Assembly (NCBI GenBank): GCA_019925795.1
Contig: CM034304.1
Coordinates: forward strand, 868,001 to 932,000
Origin: Dendrobium chrysotoxum
Lineage: Eukaryota > Streptophyta > Magnoliopsida > Asparagales > Orchidaceae
Length of the DNA stretch: 64,000 nt
Reading direction: 5' to 3'
Shown here: in pieces, positions 9,453-19,660 of the stretch
How positions within the stretch are numbered: position 1 is the stretch's first letter
Layout of the letters: each line of letters opens with the position of its first letter
The notes under the pieces: generated by a model
Databases searched by the model: none
What the model saw: only the letters and a program-made list of their open reading frames with translations
Told to the model about the DNA's origin: nothing
Program-made: the position numbers and the translations under genes

Positions 9453-10228
9453 GAAGCAAGTCCTGTCCACTTTTCACTCTGTTAAGGACATTAGCATCTC
9501 TAGACCTTTAGAAGTTCTTCACATGGACCTCTTTGGACCCATTAGCACTGCCAGCTTACGGGGGAAAGTTTATGGATTTGTGATTGTAGATGACTACTCG
9601 AGGTTCACTTGGATTAAATTTTTATCCCAAAATCTGAGTCATTTGATAAGTTTAAGTCCTTCTCCACTTGGATTCAGAGGAAGTTAGGTTGTGAGATCTT
9701 GACTATTCATAATGATCATGGTGGAGAGTTTGAAAATGTGAAATTAGGAAGTTTTTGTGAGGAGCAAGGGATTAGTCACAATTTTTTAACTCCTAGGACC
9801 CCTCAACAGAATGGGGAAGCTAAAAGGAAGACCAGGACCTTAGTGGAAGCCGCTAGAGCCATGCTTGCCAAGTATTCACTTCCAAAATACTTCTGGGTTG
9901 AAGCGGTGAACACTGCCTGTTATGTGCTGAATAGGGTGAATGTGAGATCAAAACTGAACAAGACACCTTATGAGATCATTAATGGTAGAACTCCAGACCT
10001 GTCCCACCTCCATGTATTTGGCTGTAAGGTTTTCATTCTGAATAATGGAAAATCATCCTTAGGAAAGTTTGACCCCAAATCTGATGAAGGAGTGTTCTTA
10101 GGCTATTCTAGTGTGGGGAAATCCTTTAGGGTGTTCAATAAAAGGACTTTGGTGGTGGAAGAGACAACTCATGTGGTGTTTGATGAATCTGATCCTAAGG
10201 TGACTAGAGTTGAGGAAGAAGAAGAGGT
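9453..10228 (+). pseudogene. Element C copia integrase, frameshifted
   Basis: L-H-M-D-L-F-G (first Asp, about 9520) and D-D-Y-S-R-F-T-W are in one frame. A one-base change at about 9630 shifts the frame, and the core continues at 9699 with I-H-N-D-H-G-G-E-F-E (second Asp). The third motif reads N-G-E-A-K-R-K-T, so the catalytic Glu of A-E-R-K is Lys. The C-terminal part (H-V-F-G-C-K-V-F-I-L-N, G-K-F-D-P-K-S-D-E-G-V-F-L-G-Y) is well preserved. The zinc-binding N-terminus was removed by the deletion at 9450. Confidence 0.85.
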
Positions 10229-11270
10229 AGAGGAGATTACCCAATGGATTGGAAATGCAAATCTGAATGAGAGGGTAGAACCTCAAACCACACTGCCTAG
10301 AGAATGGAGATATTCTTTGAGTCATCCTAAAGAACTGATCTTAGGAGACCCTTCTGAAGGTGTTAGGACTAGGCATGGACTTAGGAAGGAAGTAAACCAT
10401 TCTGCCTTTATCTCAATGACTGAACCCACCAACATCAATCAAGCCCTTTCAGATGAGTTTTGGATCTTAACTATGCAAGAAGAATTGAATCAATTTGTAA
10501 GGAATGATGTTTTGGAGTTAGTAGAAAGACCTAGAAATCAAAGTATTATGGGAACCAAGTGGGTCTTTAAGAATAAGATGAATGATTCTGGTGTGGTGGT
10601 GAGAAATAAGGCAAGATTGTTGGCTAAGGGGTATAAGATTGAAGGGATTGATTTTGAGGAGACCTTTGCCCCTGTAGCTAGATTGGAAGCCATTAGAGTG
10701 CTACTAGCCTTTGCCTGTTATACGGGATTTAAGCTGTTTCAAATGGATGTCAAGAGTGCCTTTTTAAATGGGATAATAAAAGAGGATGTTTTTGTAGAAC
10801 AACCCCCAGGTTTTGAGAGTTCTCAATATCCAAATCATGTTTATAAATTAAAAAAGGCCTTATATGGATTGAAACAGGCACCCAGAGCTTGGTATGAGAG
10901 GCTTAGCATATTCCTGTCAGAAAGAGAGTTTGTTAAGGGGACCGTAGACGCCACCCTTTTTCTGAGGAGAATAGGGGATGACTTACTCATTGTCCAGATC
11001 TATCTTGATGATATAATTTTTGGATCTTCTGATAAATATTTATGTGATGAGTTTTCTAAAATAATGAGTAAGGAGTTTGAGATGAGTATGATGGGAGAAT
11101 TGTCCTACTTTTTGGGGTTTAGCATAAGACAAATGGATGATGGAACCTTTCTCAATCAATCTAAATACACTAAAGACATTTTGAAGAAATATGAAAATGG
11201 ACAAAGCCAAGCCAATCAATACTCCCATGAGCTCCTTTATTCAGTTAAATAAGGATTCAAGTAAAAAATC
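10229..11270 (+). pseudogene. Element C copia reverse transcriptase with linker
   Basis: A single open frame from 9699 to 11252 covers the linker and nearly all of the RT: F-W-I-L-T-M-Q-E-E-L-N, W-V-F-K-N-K-M, E-E-T-F-A-P-V-A-R-L-E-A-I-R, F-Q-M-D-V-K-S-A-F-L-N-G, the A-L-Y-G-L-K-Q-A-P-R-A-W-Y block and Y-L-D-D (11001-11012; usual Y-V-D-D). An extra A at about 11195 (gaaaatgg against gaaatgg in E) shifts the frame before the M-D-K-A-K-P-I-N-T-P motif, which resumes at 11191 in the next frame. It copies RNA into DNA in an intact element. Confidence 0.9.
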
Positions 11271-11952
11271 TGTTGATCAGAAGAAGTATAGAGGAATAAT
11301 AGGATCACTGCTTTACCTAACTGCTAGCCGACCTGATATCATGTTTAGGGTCCATCTTTATGCTAGGTTTCAGGCTGATCCGAAAGAGTCCCACCTGACT
11401 ACTATTAAGAGAATTCTTAGATATCTTTTAGGGACCCCAAACCTAGGAATCTGGTACCCTAGGCACAGCATCTCTTTTGAGATCATTGGATATTCTGATT
11501 CTAACTTTGCGGTGTGTAGGGTGGATAGAAAGAGCACTTCTGGAACTTGTCAATTCATAGGACAATCATTAGTCTCCTGATTCAGTAGAAAATAGAACTC
11601 AGTTGCACTTTTCACTGCTGAAGCTGAGTATATTGCCTTAGGAAGTTGTGTGGCCCAAGTTCTTTAGTTAAAGTAACAGGTTTTGGACTTAGGTTTACCT
11701 GTTGACACAATTTCTGTTATATGTGATAATACTAGTGCCATCTGCATCTCTAAGAATCCAATCCAACATTCTAGGACCAAATACATTGACATAAGGCATC
11801 ACTTCATTAGGGACCATGTTACAAAAGGTTACATTGAGCTACATCATGTAGCAACTGAAAATCTGCTGGCTGATATATTCACTAAACCACTGGCCTTTGA
11901 CTCATTCAGCATTTTGAGAACCAGATTAGGAGTGAGTGATATAACTGCTTGA
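11271..11952 (+). pseudogene. Element C copia RNase H, stops
   Basis: Frame 11191-11580 includes the R-P-D-I-M-F block, H-L-T-T-I-K-R-I-L-R-Y-L-L-G-T and Y-S-D-S-N-F. TGA at 11578 and TAG at about 11594 interrupt it, then T-A-E-A-E-Y-I-A-L-G-S, I-C-D-N-T-S-A-I and the C-terminal E-N-L-L-A-D-I-F-T-K-P-L (frame 11683-11952) follow. The stop at 11594 looks like CAG to TAG. Natural end TGA at 11950-11952. Confidence 0.85.
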
Positions 11953-13272
11953 TTCTGATGATTGCTGATTTCTGATTATTTTGATTATTATTTTGGTTTC
12001 TGTTAGTTACTTTTTTTTTATTTGATTATTTGCTTTCAGTTAGTTTTATTTTTTATGCTGATTTCTGTGTTAGCCTTGTTGTTAGTTTGATTTGAGTATT
12101 TACTTTGATGTGATTTTCTACCTATTTTTACTCACTGGTTCATCTCTTGCACTTACTATTTTATGCTTTTCAAAATCTGATCAATGCTCACTACTTCTGA
12201 TAATTTGAATTTCTGACTGGGAGTTTTACCTGGTTTTTATTTGGAAGCTGGTAAGCAGTGATTGATTCCACTGGATCAGTTAAAGGGAAGAAACATTGAT
12301 GATTGTTTCTCTTCCTCTAACTCCTTTGCTGGTGTATTATTTCTTTTGGATAAATATCCTCTTTAAAATTAAAATTTTAGTTTTTGAAATAGTGATTTAT
12401 TTTATCTTCCTACAGTAATCTACCTCAGATCAATAGTGTTTTCAAAGTCTTGAGTCATTATTTTAATTTTCTAAACCAAGTGATTGCACTTATCATATGA
12501 CGTATAGTTTTTATTTTGTGAATTACTCTTCCTTATTATAGAGAAAGTCTCTTATATCTAAAAGATAATTTCATAGCTGAGACACTTTAATGATTATGAA
12601 AAGAAGAAAGCTTACAAAAGATGCGCAGTGCGCCAAATCAATTGAAAAAGAGGCACAAAATGAGCCCAAAGCTGAAAAGATGAGAAATGTCGCCAACTAA
12701 AAGATACACAAAGTGTATCAAAAATAAAAAGATGCACAAAGCGCCAAATAAATTAAAAAAGAGGCACAAAATGAGCCCAACCAAGCATTCTTTCCTTTCA
12801 GATCGTTAAAGGTCTTAGAAAAATTCGTGCGCCACTTAATACTTTCAAAAGCTTGTGTTTGAAAATCCTGATTTCTGAATTATTACTTTGTAACACTATT
12901 ATATCAGATATTTTTTCTGGAATGAGGCTTGAAAGGATCTCTTTTCGAATCTAATTTCTTTTCTTCTGAATTAGATTTTTGTTTTGAAAGAGATTTGCAT
13001 CGATAAGGTGCCCGGGGTTAGAGTTATGAAAGTCGATTTTTCTAACTTTTTCTGGATTTCAGCGCTGTCAATCATCTTCTTATTAGTTTTTGGATCAAAA
13101 GTCAAGAGAGAATTTTGATTTACTAGAGCAGCTTGATAGAAAAAAAACATTGCGTTTATGTGTTCTCGCTTCAAGTTTTATTCATTTTTGTTTTGTTTTT
13201 TCATTTTACTTGTTGTGTTTTTGGGATCCTGATCTGTCATCTCCATCCTCCATCTTTTTCTATTTTCTTCAC
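11953..13272 (+). other. Post-pol spacer of element C
   Basis: About 1.3 kb, T-rich, without a supported ORF. It contains two copies of gaggcacaaaatgagcccaa (12650-12669 and 12761-12780), about 111 bp apart, with variants of gatgcacaaagcgcc between them. The same arrangement lies in D (24901, about 25014) and E (57689, 57801). Its conservation without coding suggests an RNA or DNA element, function unknown. Confidence 0.6.
12650..12780 (+). repeat. 111-bp direct repeat in post-pol spacer (element C)
   Basis: Two identical 20-mers flanking related shorter units (gatacacaaagtgtatc, itself a palindrome, at about 12702-12720). Present at the same place in D and E. Confidence 0.75.
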
Positions 13273-13779
13273 ATCATCCTGGACAATACCCAGATCATCC
13301 TGGATGATCCAAACATCGTCTTGGTCGATCCATTCAAAATCATCCCCACTCTGATCATGCTGCTGAGAAACTCCAATTATTGGTGATCGTCCTGGATGAT
13401 ACTTACATCATCCTGGATGATATGATCCATATCTTCCTGATCTGATCAAACAGCTAACATTGTACCAATTATTATCCATCATCCTGGATGATCCACTTCA
13501 TCATCCTGGATGATACACGTGTCAGCCGTTGGACGATTGGAATTCGTCCCATCCGTCACACTTATTTCACATCATCCGGGACGATCCACCAAATCATCCT
13601 GGATGATACCTTTTCATCAATGGTCGTCCGGCCTGACTCCTCGGGACGATCGTCTGTGTCTAATTGTCCTAGAAGATCTCTGATCGTCCTGGACGATCAG
13701 ACCGTTTTTTTGACTAATCGTCCTGGCCGTCATAAATGTCCATATCGTCCTGGTCGATGTCGCAATCGTACGGGACGAT
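13273..13779 (+). promoter_or_regulatory. Internal palindrome array upstream of ORF3 (element C)
   Basis: The LTR palindrome recurs inside the element: a triplet at 13273, 13294 and 13315 (21-bp steps), pairs at 13386/13407 and 13744/13765, and further pairs with 6-7 bp spacers between. The last pair ends 12 bp before a TATA-like tattcaaa (13792-13799), with the ORF3 start codon at 13862. Array, TATA and start are ordered as in the LTR promoter, so I infer an internal promoter. Confidence 0.65.
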
Positions 13780-13861
13780 CAGGCCAAGTTCTATTCAAAC
13801 ATCCATTTCTTCATCTTTCCTTCACACATCTCCCTCTACCTTCTTTCACTATTGCTTTCTA

Positions 13862-14998
13862 ATAGCTGGTGGCAAATGTTCGTGGCAAAAGGGTGCAAGT
13901 TCCTCCCGTGGGCATGTTGATACTCGCTTCCCAAATGCAGCCGATCAGGCTGCTTTTGAGTGCTATCGTGATGTGGGGATCATGCATTCTAAAATAGTAA
14001 ATCCCCGCACCCTCACCTATCATATTCTTGATCTATTCGCACACACCTCCCTCACCTTCATCCTTACACTAGCCTTTCCGTTTAATCTTGAACTCCTTCA
14101 AGTTTTCTTTGCCAATTTGTGCATTTTTGCGGACTATTCCACTCTTCGCTCGTATGTCAATCAACGTCCCGTGGAACTCACTACCCAAGACTTTCACAAT
14201 ATTCTTCAACTTTCTGTCACTGGCGACAAACTCCACACTCTTATCACTGACCCTGACTATGATTAGAGTGTCACCAATCACTTACTTCGCAATACAAATG
14301 CACCCTATCATGATAATGCTTGCACTTCACTTCTTAAGGACGCACGGACCATTCAGCACGTCCTTCGTTCCTCCGTCATTCCAAAGGCGGGGGATCAAAT
14401 TCACATCACCCCGTTACTGTCCTTGACCACATACTACATCTTGGCCCGCAGAGAGTTTAATGCCTCTGACCTTATTATCCGATATATAGAGCACCTCACC
14501 ACTATTAGGGATCCGGATCATAGGTGTCGCCCAAATCTAGCTTTAGGTCATCTCATTCATTATGCCTTAGAAACCAAATATGACCTTCAGTATCCTGTCC
14601 CTCTTGATGTCCCACCTTCCTTCTTCGCAAACAATTCATTCCACGTCCTACACAGCAACCGACTTCATCCGGAGCCAGCCCCGGATAATGAGGAAGAAGA
14701 GGAAGAGGCTATTCCAGTTCCTGCTACACCCGATGCACCTGCTCCCCTTCGCATTGCCTCTCCTTTTGACCACCTGGTGCAGCGCTTCGATCTGTGGGAG
14801 GCCATATTCGACTCCTATGTGGCTGCCCAGGAGCAGCGGCACGCTGAGGACCTCTAGCGCTTCACTGACTATGCTACGCAGCAGTAGCAGCATGACCAGG
14901 ACATTGCCTGGATTGGCACCCACTTTTAAGCCATTCACGGTTACTTCAACCAACCATCGCCACCTCCTCCTTCCGATCAGGATCCGCCTCCGTTTTAG
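13862..14998 (+). pseudogene. Element C third ORF, plant transposon-associated domain, broken
   Basis: About 379 codons in one frame from 13862 (ATA where E has ATG) to TAG at 14996-14998, with stops at 14264-14266 (TGG in E), 14855-14857 and two more near 14887 and 14928. The N-terminus starts A-G-G-K and is basic. The central part has T-L-T-F-I-L-T-L-A-F-P-F-N-L-E-L-L, F-F-A-N-L, and R-S-Y-V-N-Q-R-P-V-E-L-T; near residue 280 an acidic Glu run, then a Pro-rich end P-P-P-P-S-D-Q-D-P-P-P-F. The F-F-A-N-L...S-Y-V...V-E-L pattern resembles the putative plant transposon protein domain (Pfam PF20167 type) often found beside plant retroelements; this is from memory. No signal peptide or clear membrane span, so an envelope role is not supported. 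Confidence 0.65.
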
Positions 14999-15079
14999 TG
15001 TCTATTTTCTAGCTATTTTCCATTCTATTTGTGCTGATGTTTCAGTGTTTCTGTTTACCCTCCTCCTTTTTGTGATGTC

Positions 15080-15090
15080 AAAAGGGGGAG
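15080..15090 (+). promoter_or_regulatory. Upstream polypurine tract (element C)
   Basis: aaaagggggag in the context gatgtcaaaagggggag, 165 bp before the 3' LTR. The same tract stands 165-196 bp before the LTR in B, D and E, so it is conserved and probably a second plus-strand primer site. Confidence 0.6.
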
Positions 15091-15239
15091 TCAGTTGTAG
15101 TCATTTCTGTTTTTTGTTATGTGTTATGTTTCCTGTATTGCTTTAGTTGTTAAATGAAAATTTGAAAAAAAAAATATATTTGTTTTTCGATCTCCTAGTT
15201 ATTTTACTTTTCAAACTACTGTATAAATGTTTGTCATCA

Positions 15240-15255
15240 TCAAAAAGGGAGAGAT
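15240..15255 (+). promoter_or_regulatory. Polypurine tract at 3' LTR (element C)
   Basis: tcaaaaagggagagat directly before TGTTGC of the 3' LTR; the standard plus-strand primer position. Confidence 0.85.
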
Positions 15256-16875
15256 TGTTGCAAATCTAGTTTTGATGATGACAAACATGTTTCTATTGTG
15301 TTTTACTTGGCTAACCCGTTTCAGGCACAAAAGATCACGAGCAACTCGAGCCAACTCAAGATCGGGTCCAAGTGTGTCTAAGTGTATTATTTTCCTTTTT
15401 TTGAGTCAATTGTAATGTAACTGATCCCCTTGCTAAGTAACCTTGCACACACACACTCAGGGGGAGAGCTTGAGTGAATTAGAGTTTTTGTTCAAGTTTT
15501 TGTTCAGATCGTCCTGGACGATAGTCACATCGTCCTAGACGATCAGGTAAAAACAAAAACCCTAATTAGGGAGACCAAGTTAAGAGGGTCTGATTAAGCA
15601 GATTGTCCTGGATGATCCTTGGATCGTACAGGACGATATGCACAAATCAGAAATTCTCAGCCGTCATATCAAGTTAGGCAAGTTTTTATTTTAAGATATT
15701 TGGTCTGATCGTCCCGGATGATACGTGTATCATCCTGGACGATCCAGTGCAATCATGCCTAAATTAATTTGGTAATTAAGGAAAGCAATTAATATTTGAT
15801 TAATACAATCATATCATCCTGGACAATCGCAGGATTATCATGTTCGTATAGTGTGTTTCTGCTGTACGACTAGAACTGTGCTCAGGATGATTTTGGCACT
15901 TTTTGAACTAATCGTATAGGATGATATCCCGATCATCCTAGACGATCAAGTCATTTTTGTGTCGTCCAGCACAAGTTTCTCTGGACGACCTGAACTGTCT
16001 TCTGGACGATATTCCTCGATTTACACTAATCGTCCCGGACAATCGCAGAATCGTACAGGATGATATGAACAACTTTTTCAATTGATCGTCTAGAAGAGCC
16101 AGATCGTCCAGGCTGATACAGCTGATTTTGAATTGATCGTACAGGATGATCTATAGATCGTCCTGGATGATCTTGGCCGACCAGTTGAGATTTAGGGCAA
16201 ATTTTAAGCTCTTCTATAAAAGATCTTTTTCTTTCAACAAGAAAAATCTTTTGCCACTTTCCTTTCCAGAGAAACCCTAGAGAGAGAGAGAGAGTTTGGG
16301 AGAGAGAGAGAGAGGATCTTGTGAGGGGGAGTTCTCGAGGGGTTCACGAAGGTTGCTGCAAGCAAGGATTAGAGTCTTCTTCTCCGCTCGTCGTCTTTCG
16401 TCGTGTTGGTGTTCTTTGGGAGAGGATCGTCGGCAAGAAGATCCAAGGTTCTCTCCCTGCTTCAGGAGGAAGCAAAAGGACATTGGGTTCTCTACCTCAC
16501 CGTGTGGTGGTAATGAGGTTCTTGTACAGGCCTCTCCGCCTTGTTGTGGGAGAAAAAGGAGAGACACTTTGAGTTAGTGCAATACCCAGAGGGGAGGCTC
16601 CGGGGAGTGGACGTAGGTCAAGTTGGCTGAACCACTATAAAATCTGGTGTGTTCATTCTGATTACTTTCTGCTCTTTTATTTAACTGTGATTAACTGCTT
16701 GGGAGAAATTGTGGTTAATCTTTTCGTTTGATCATCTTATTTGTTTCCGCTGCAAATCATAGAAAAGATTTTCATTGTTGCTGTCAAATTTTTAAATAAC
16801 CAATTCACCCCCCCCCGCCTCTTGGTTAGCCTCGGGACTAGTTTATCAGGGCTTAACATCCCAATCGAACTTTCA
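15256..16875 (+). repeat. Element C 3' LTR
   Basis: 1620 bp, TGTTGCAAATCTAG to GAACTTTCA, same layout as the 5' LTR. It begins its palindrome array with a perfect ATCGTCCTGGACGAT (15508-15522), retains an intact TATA box (16215-16222) and the leader hairpins (about 16440-16520). Differences from the 5' copy are mostly C/T and G/A. Confidence 0.95.
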
Positions 16876-17646
16876 AGATATTCATCTAGTCATCCTAAGG
16901 AGCTTATCTTAGGAGATTCATTTATAAGAGTTAGAATTTGGAAAGGACTTATAAAGGAGGTTAGTCATTCTACTTTCATTTAAATGGTAAAACCCTCAAA
17001 CATAGATCAATCCCTATCCGATGAATTCTGGATCTTACCTATACAAGAAGAATTAAATTAATTTGTTAGGAAGGATGTTTGGAGTTTGTTAGTAGACCTA
17101 AGAACCAAAGTATTATAGTAATCAAGTGGGTTTTTAAGAATAAGATGAATGACTCTGGAATAATGGTTAGGAATAAGGCTTGGTTGGTAGTTAAGGAGTA
17201 TAATCAAATAGAAGGAATTGATTTTGAAGAAACCTTTACCCCTATAGTTTGGTTAGAAGAAATTATAGTTCTATTAGCATTTTCTTGCTTTAGAGGCTTT
17301 AAACTATGTTAGATGGATGTTAAGAGTGACTTTTTGAATGGGGTAATTAAAGAAGATGCATATATAGAATAACCCTCTATATTTGAAAATCCAACATTTT
17401 CCAATCATGTCTATAAATTAAAAAAGGCATTCTATTGATTAAAGCAAGCACCAAGAGCTTGGTATGAGAGGCTTAGCACTTTTCTCCTAGATAGAGCCTT
17501 TGTAAAGGATTGTAGAGATACCACCCTCTTTCTAAATAAAATAAGAGATCATTTTCTCATTATTCAAATTTATGTGGGTGATATATTATTTGGATCAACT
17601 AAAAGAAATCTTTGTGATGACTTTTCCAAAATAATGATTGAGGAAT
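16876..17646 (+). pseudogene. Element B linker and first half of reverse transcriptase (resumed)
   Basis: Begins with the target duplication agata and continues the linker block S-S-S-H-P-K-E-L-I-L-G-D broken at 6422. It then encodes W-V-F-K-N-K-M, E-E-T-F-T-P, M-D-V-K-S-D-F-L-N-G, and Y-V-G-D at about 17571-17582, so one active-site Asp is lost. Stops at several places. Interrupted at 17646 by element D inside the I-E-E-F-E-M-S-M block. Confidence 0.85.
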
Positions 17647-17921
17647 TGTTGCAAATCTGGATTTAAGGATTATGATTTTGATGATAACAAACATTTCTAT
17701 TTTTATTTGAGTGCCTAACCTTTCAGGTTCACAAGATTAATTGCAATTCAAGCCAGCTCAAGATCGAGTCAGTATGTTTTTGTTTCATGTTCAATGTAAT
17801 TTTTTCACCTTTCTTGAGTCAAATGTAATGTAATGGATCCCCAAACTAAGTAACCTTGCACACACACACACTTAGAAGGAGATTTTTTATGAGTTAGAGT
17901 TTCTATTTTGATTTTGTTCAT

Positions 17922-17999
17922 ATCATCCAAGATGATAGTGATATTGTCCTAGGCAATAGTGATATCATCCTGGACAATAGTGATATCATCATGGATGAT
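17922..17999 (+). repeat. Four palindromes in tandem at 21-bp period (element D 5' LTR)
   Basis: Fifteen-base palindromes start at 17922, 17943, 17964 and 17985, each separated by the same spacer agtgat. The 3' LTR of D has a single palindrome here (about 26070), so this is an expansion after or during the element's history. Confidence 0.9.
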
Positions 18000-19059
18000 C
18001 CATTAAAGATAAAAACCCTAATTAGGGTAGCCATGTTAAGTCAGTCTGACTAAGTAGATCATCCTGGATGATACTTCCATCGTATAGGACGATGTGCCCA
18101 AATAAAAAATTCTCAGCCGCCAAACTAAGTCAGGCAAGATTTTAATTTTAGTATTTTGGTCTAATCATCCCAGACAATACGTGTATCATCCAGGATGATT
18201 CATTATAATCATACCAAAATTAGTCAGGTGATTAAGGAAAGTAATTAAGGATTGATTGATTTAATCACATCATACTAGATGATCGTAAGATCATCCTAGA
18301 CGATCAATTAGAAATCAGTTGGATAACCCAAATAATCTATCGGATTATTCTGCCATTTTTTAACTAATCATACAGGATGATAGAGATATCATCCAAGATG
18401 ATCAGGTCATTTTGAAATCATCCAACATAGTTATCCTGGACGACCCAAACTGTGGGCCAGACGATATTGGTCATTTTTTGAACTAATCATATAGGACGAT
18501 ATACATATCATCCTAGATGATCAAGTCATTTTTTTTAATCATCCAGGCTTTTCTCCTGGATGTCCCAAACTATCTTCTAGACGATATTCCTGATTTATAC
18601 TAATCATCTAGGATTGTCATAGAATTGTCTCGTATGATCACATAATCATCCTGAACGATCACAGAATCATCCCAGACGATCTGAACAAACCATGTCTTCT
18701 AATAATCCAGAGGAACTAGATCATCCAGGCTAGAAGATAATGATTTACATTGATCGTACAGGATGATTGAAGGATCATCCTGGATGATCTTTGATAGTAA
18801 GTTGAAATTTAGGGAAATTTTTGAGCCCTTCTATTTACGATCTCTTTCTTGTTACTATTGAGATCTTTGGCCGCTATCCTCACCTGAGAGATTCTTGAGA
18901 GGGAGAGGGAGAGCTTGGGAGAAAGAGAGAGAGAGGATCTTGTGAGGGGGAGTTTGTGAGGTGTTTATAAAGGTTAATCTAAGCAAGGATTCGAGTCATC
19001 ATCTCCAGTCATCGTCCCTTGTCCCTTACTATCTCTGTGGGAAGGATCATCTGTAAGAA

Positions 19060-19215
19060 GATTAAGGTTCTCTGCCTACTTTAGGAGGAAGCAAAAGGAG
19101 ATAAGGTTCTCTTCCTTCTTTAAGAGGAAGAGAAAGGAGGTAAGGTTCTCTGCCTGCTTCAGGAGGAAGCAAAAGGAGTCTGGGTTCTCTACCTCACCAG
19201 GTTGGTGACAAGGAG
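19060..19215 (+). ncRNA. Leader hairpin repeats (element D 5' LTR)
   Basis: Four units of about 38 bp starting ggttctct. Arms include CTTCTT/AGGAAG (one G-U pair), GCTTC/GAAGC and CACC/GGTG. The loops or loop edges keep AGGAG-like purines. Equivalent units lie in D's 3' LTR at about 27115-27260. Confidence 0.5.
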
Positions 19216-19604
19216 TTTTATAAAGGCTTCTCCACCTTGCAGTGGGAGAAGAAGGAGAGTCACTGAGTTTTAGTGGAATACCTAGAGGGGAGGCTCTAGG
19301 GAGTGGATGTAGGTCAAGTTGATCGAATCACTAAAAAATATGGTGTGTTCATTCTTTATTATTCTATTTTTTAATTCTTGTACTTTACTTTTCTGTGGAT
19401 GATTGTGTTGCAAAGTTATTGTTCTATTTGATTAAACATCTCCACATCAACATGCTTTTGCAATTGTTTTAAAATATCCAAAAAGGTTTTCAAAATTTAT
19501 TTTGCTTAGGAATTTTTTAAAATAACCAATTCACACCCCCCCCCCCCTCTTGGTTAGCCTTGGGCTAGTTCATAAGGGCTTAACTTCTCTAAGAAACTTT
19601 CAAG

Positions 19605-19616
19605 TGGTATCAGAGT
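19605..19616 (+). promoter_or_regulatory. Primer-binding site of element D
   Basis: tggtatcagagt, two bases after the LTR end; initiator Met tRNA type with the last base C to T. Confidence 0.85.
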
Positions 19617-19660
19617 GGGATTCATAAAAATAAGTTTTGAAAAACTTTTGAATTTTATCC

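Larger units (their letters stand above)
6423..16875 (+). mobile_element. Element C: complete but decayed SIRE-like copia with third ORF
   Basis: About 10.5 kb bounded by agata duplications, LTRs 6423-8049 (1627 bp) and 15256-16875 (1620 bp), both starting TGTTGC and ending TTTCA. Inside: primer site, gag-protease frame, integrase, RT, RNase H, long spacer, ORF3, two polypurine tracts. The LTRs differ mainly by transitions plus small indels. Internal changes relative to E: the 722-bp candidate gag intron is absent, and a second deletion of about 300 bp joins protease to integrase at about 9450. Frameshifts near 9630 and 11195 and several stops make it inactive. It inserted into element B in the same orientation. 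Confidence 0.95.
17647..19602 (+). repeat. Element D 5' LTR
   Basis: TGTTGCAAATCTGG to GAAACTTTCA. It contains the paired palindromes in decayed form, a four-unit 21-bp expansion (17922-17999), a TATA-like tatttac (about 18832), a leader with four hairpin units (19060-19215) and a long C-run near 19537-19547. Confidence 0.9.

Noticed and set aside
14069..14953. Minus-strand frames opposite ORF3 (also 58958-59404)
   Set aside because: Antisense shadows of ORF3; they share no conserved start or domain beyond the complement of the real frame.
13862..14998. ORF3 as a retroviral envelope gene
   Set aside because: No signal peptide, no convincing C-terminal membrane anchor, acidic and Pro-rich end; position alone is not enough.
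16277..16577. Three overlapping open frames on both strands
   Set aside because: They cover the LTR leader hairpin region and exist because stop codons are rare in this GC-richer stretch; equivalent LTRs do not keep them.
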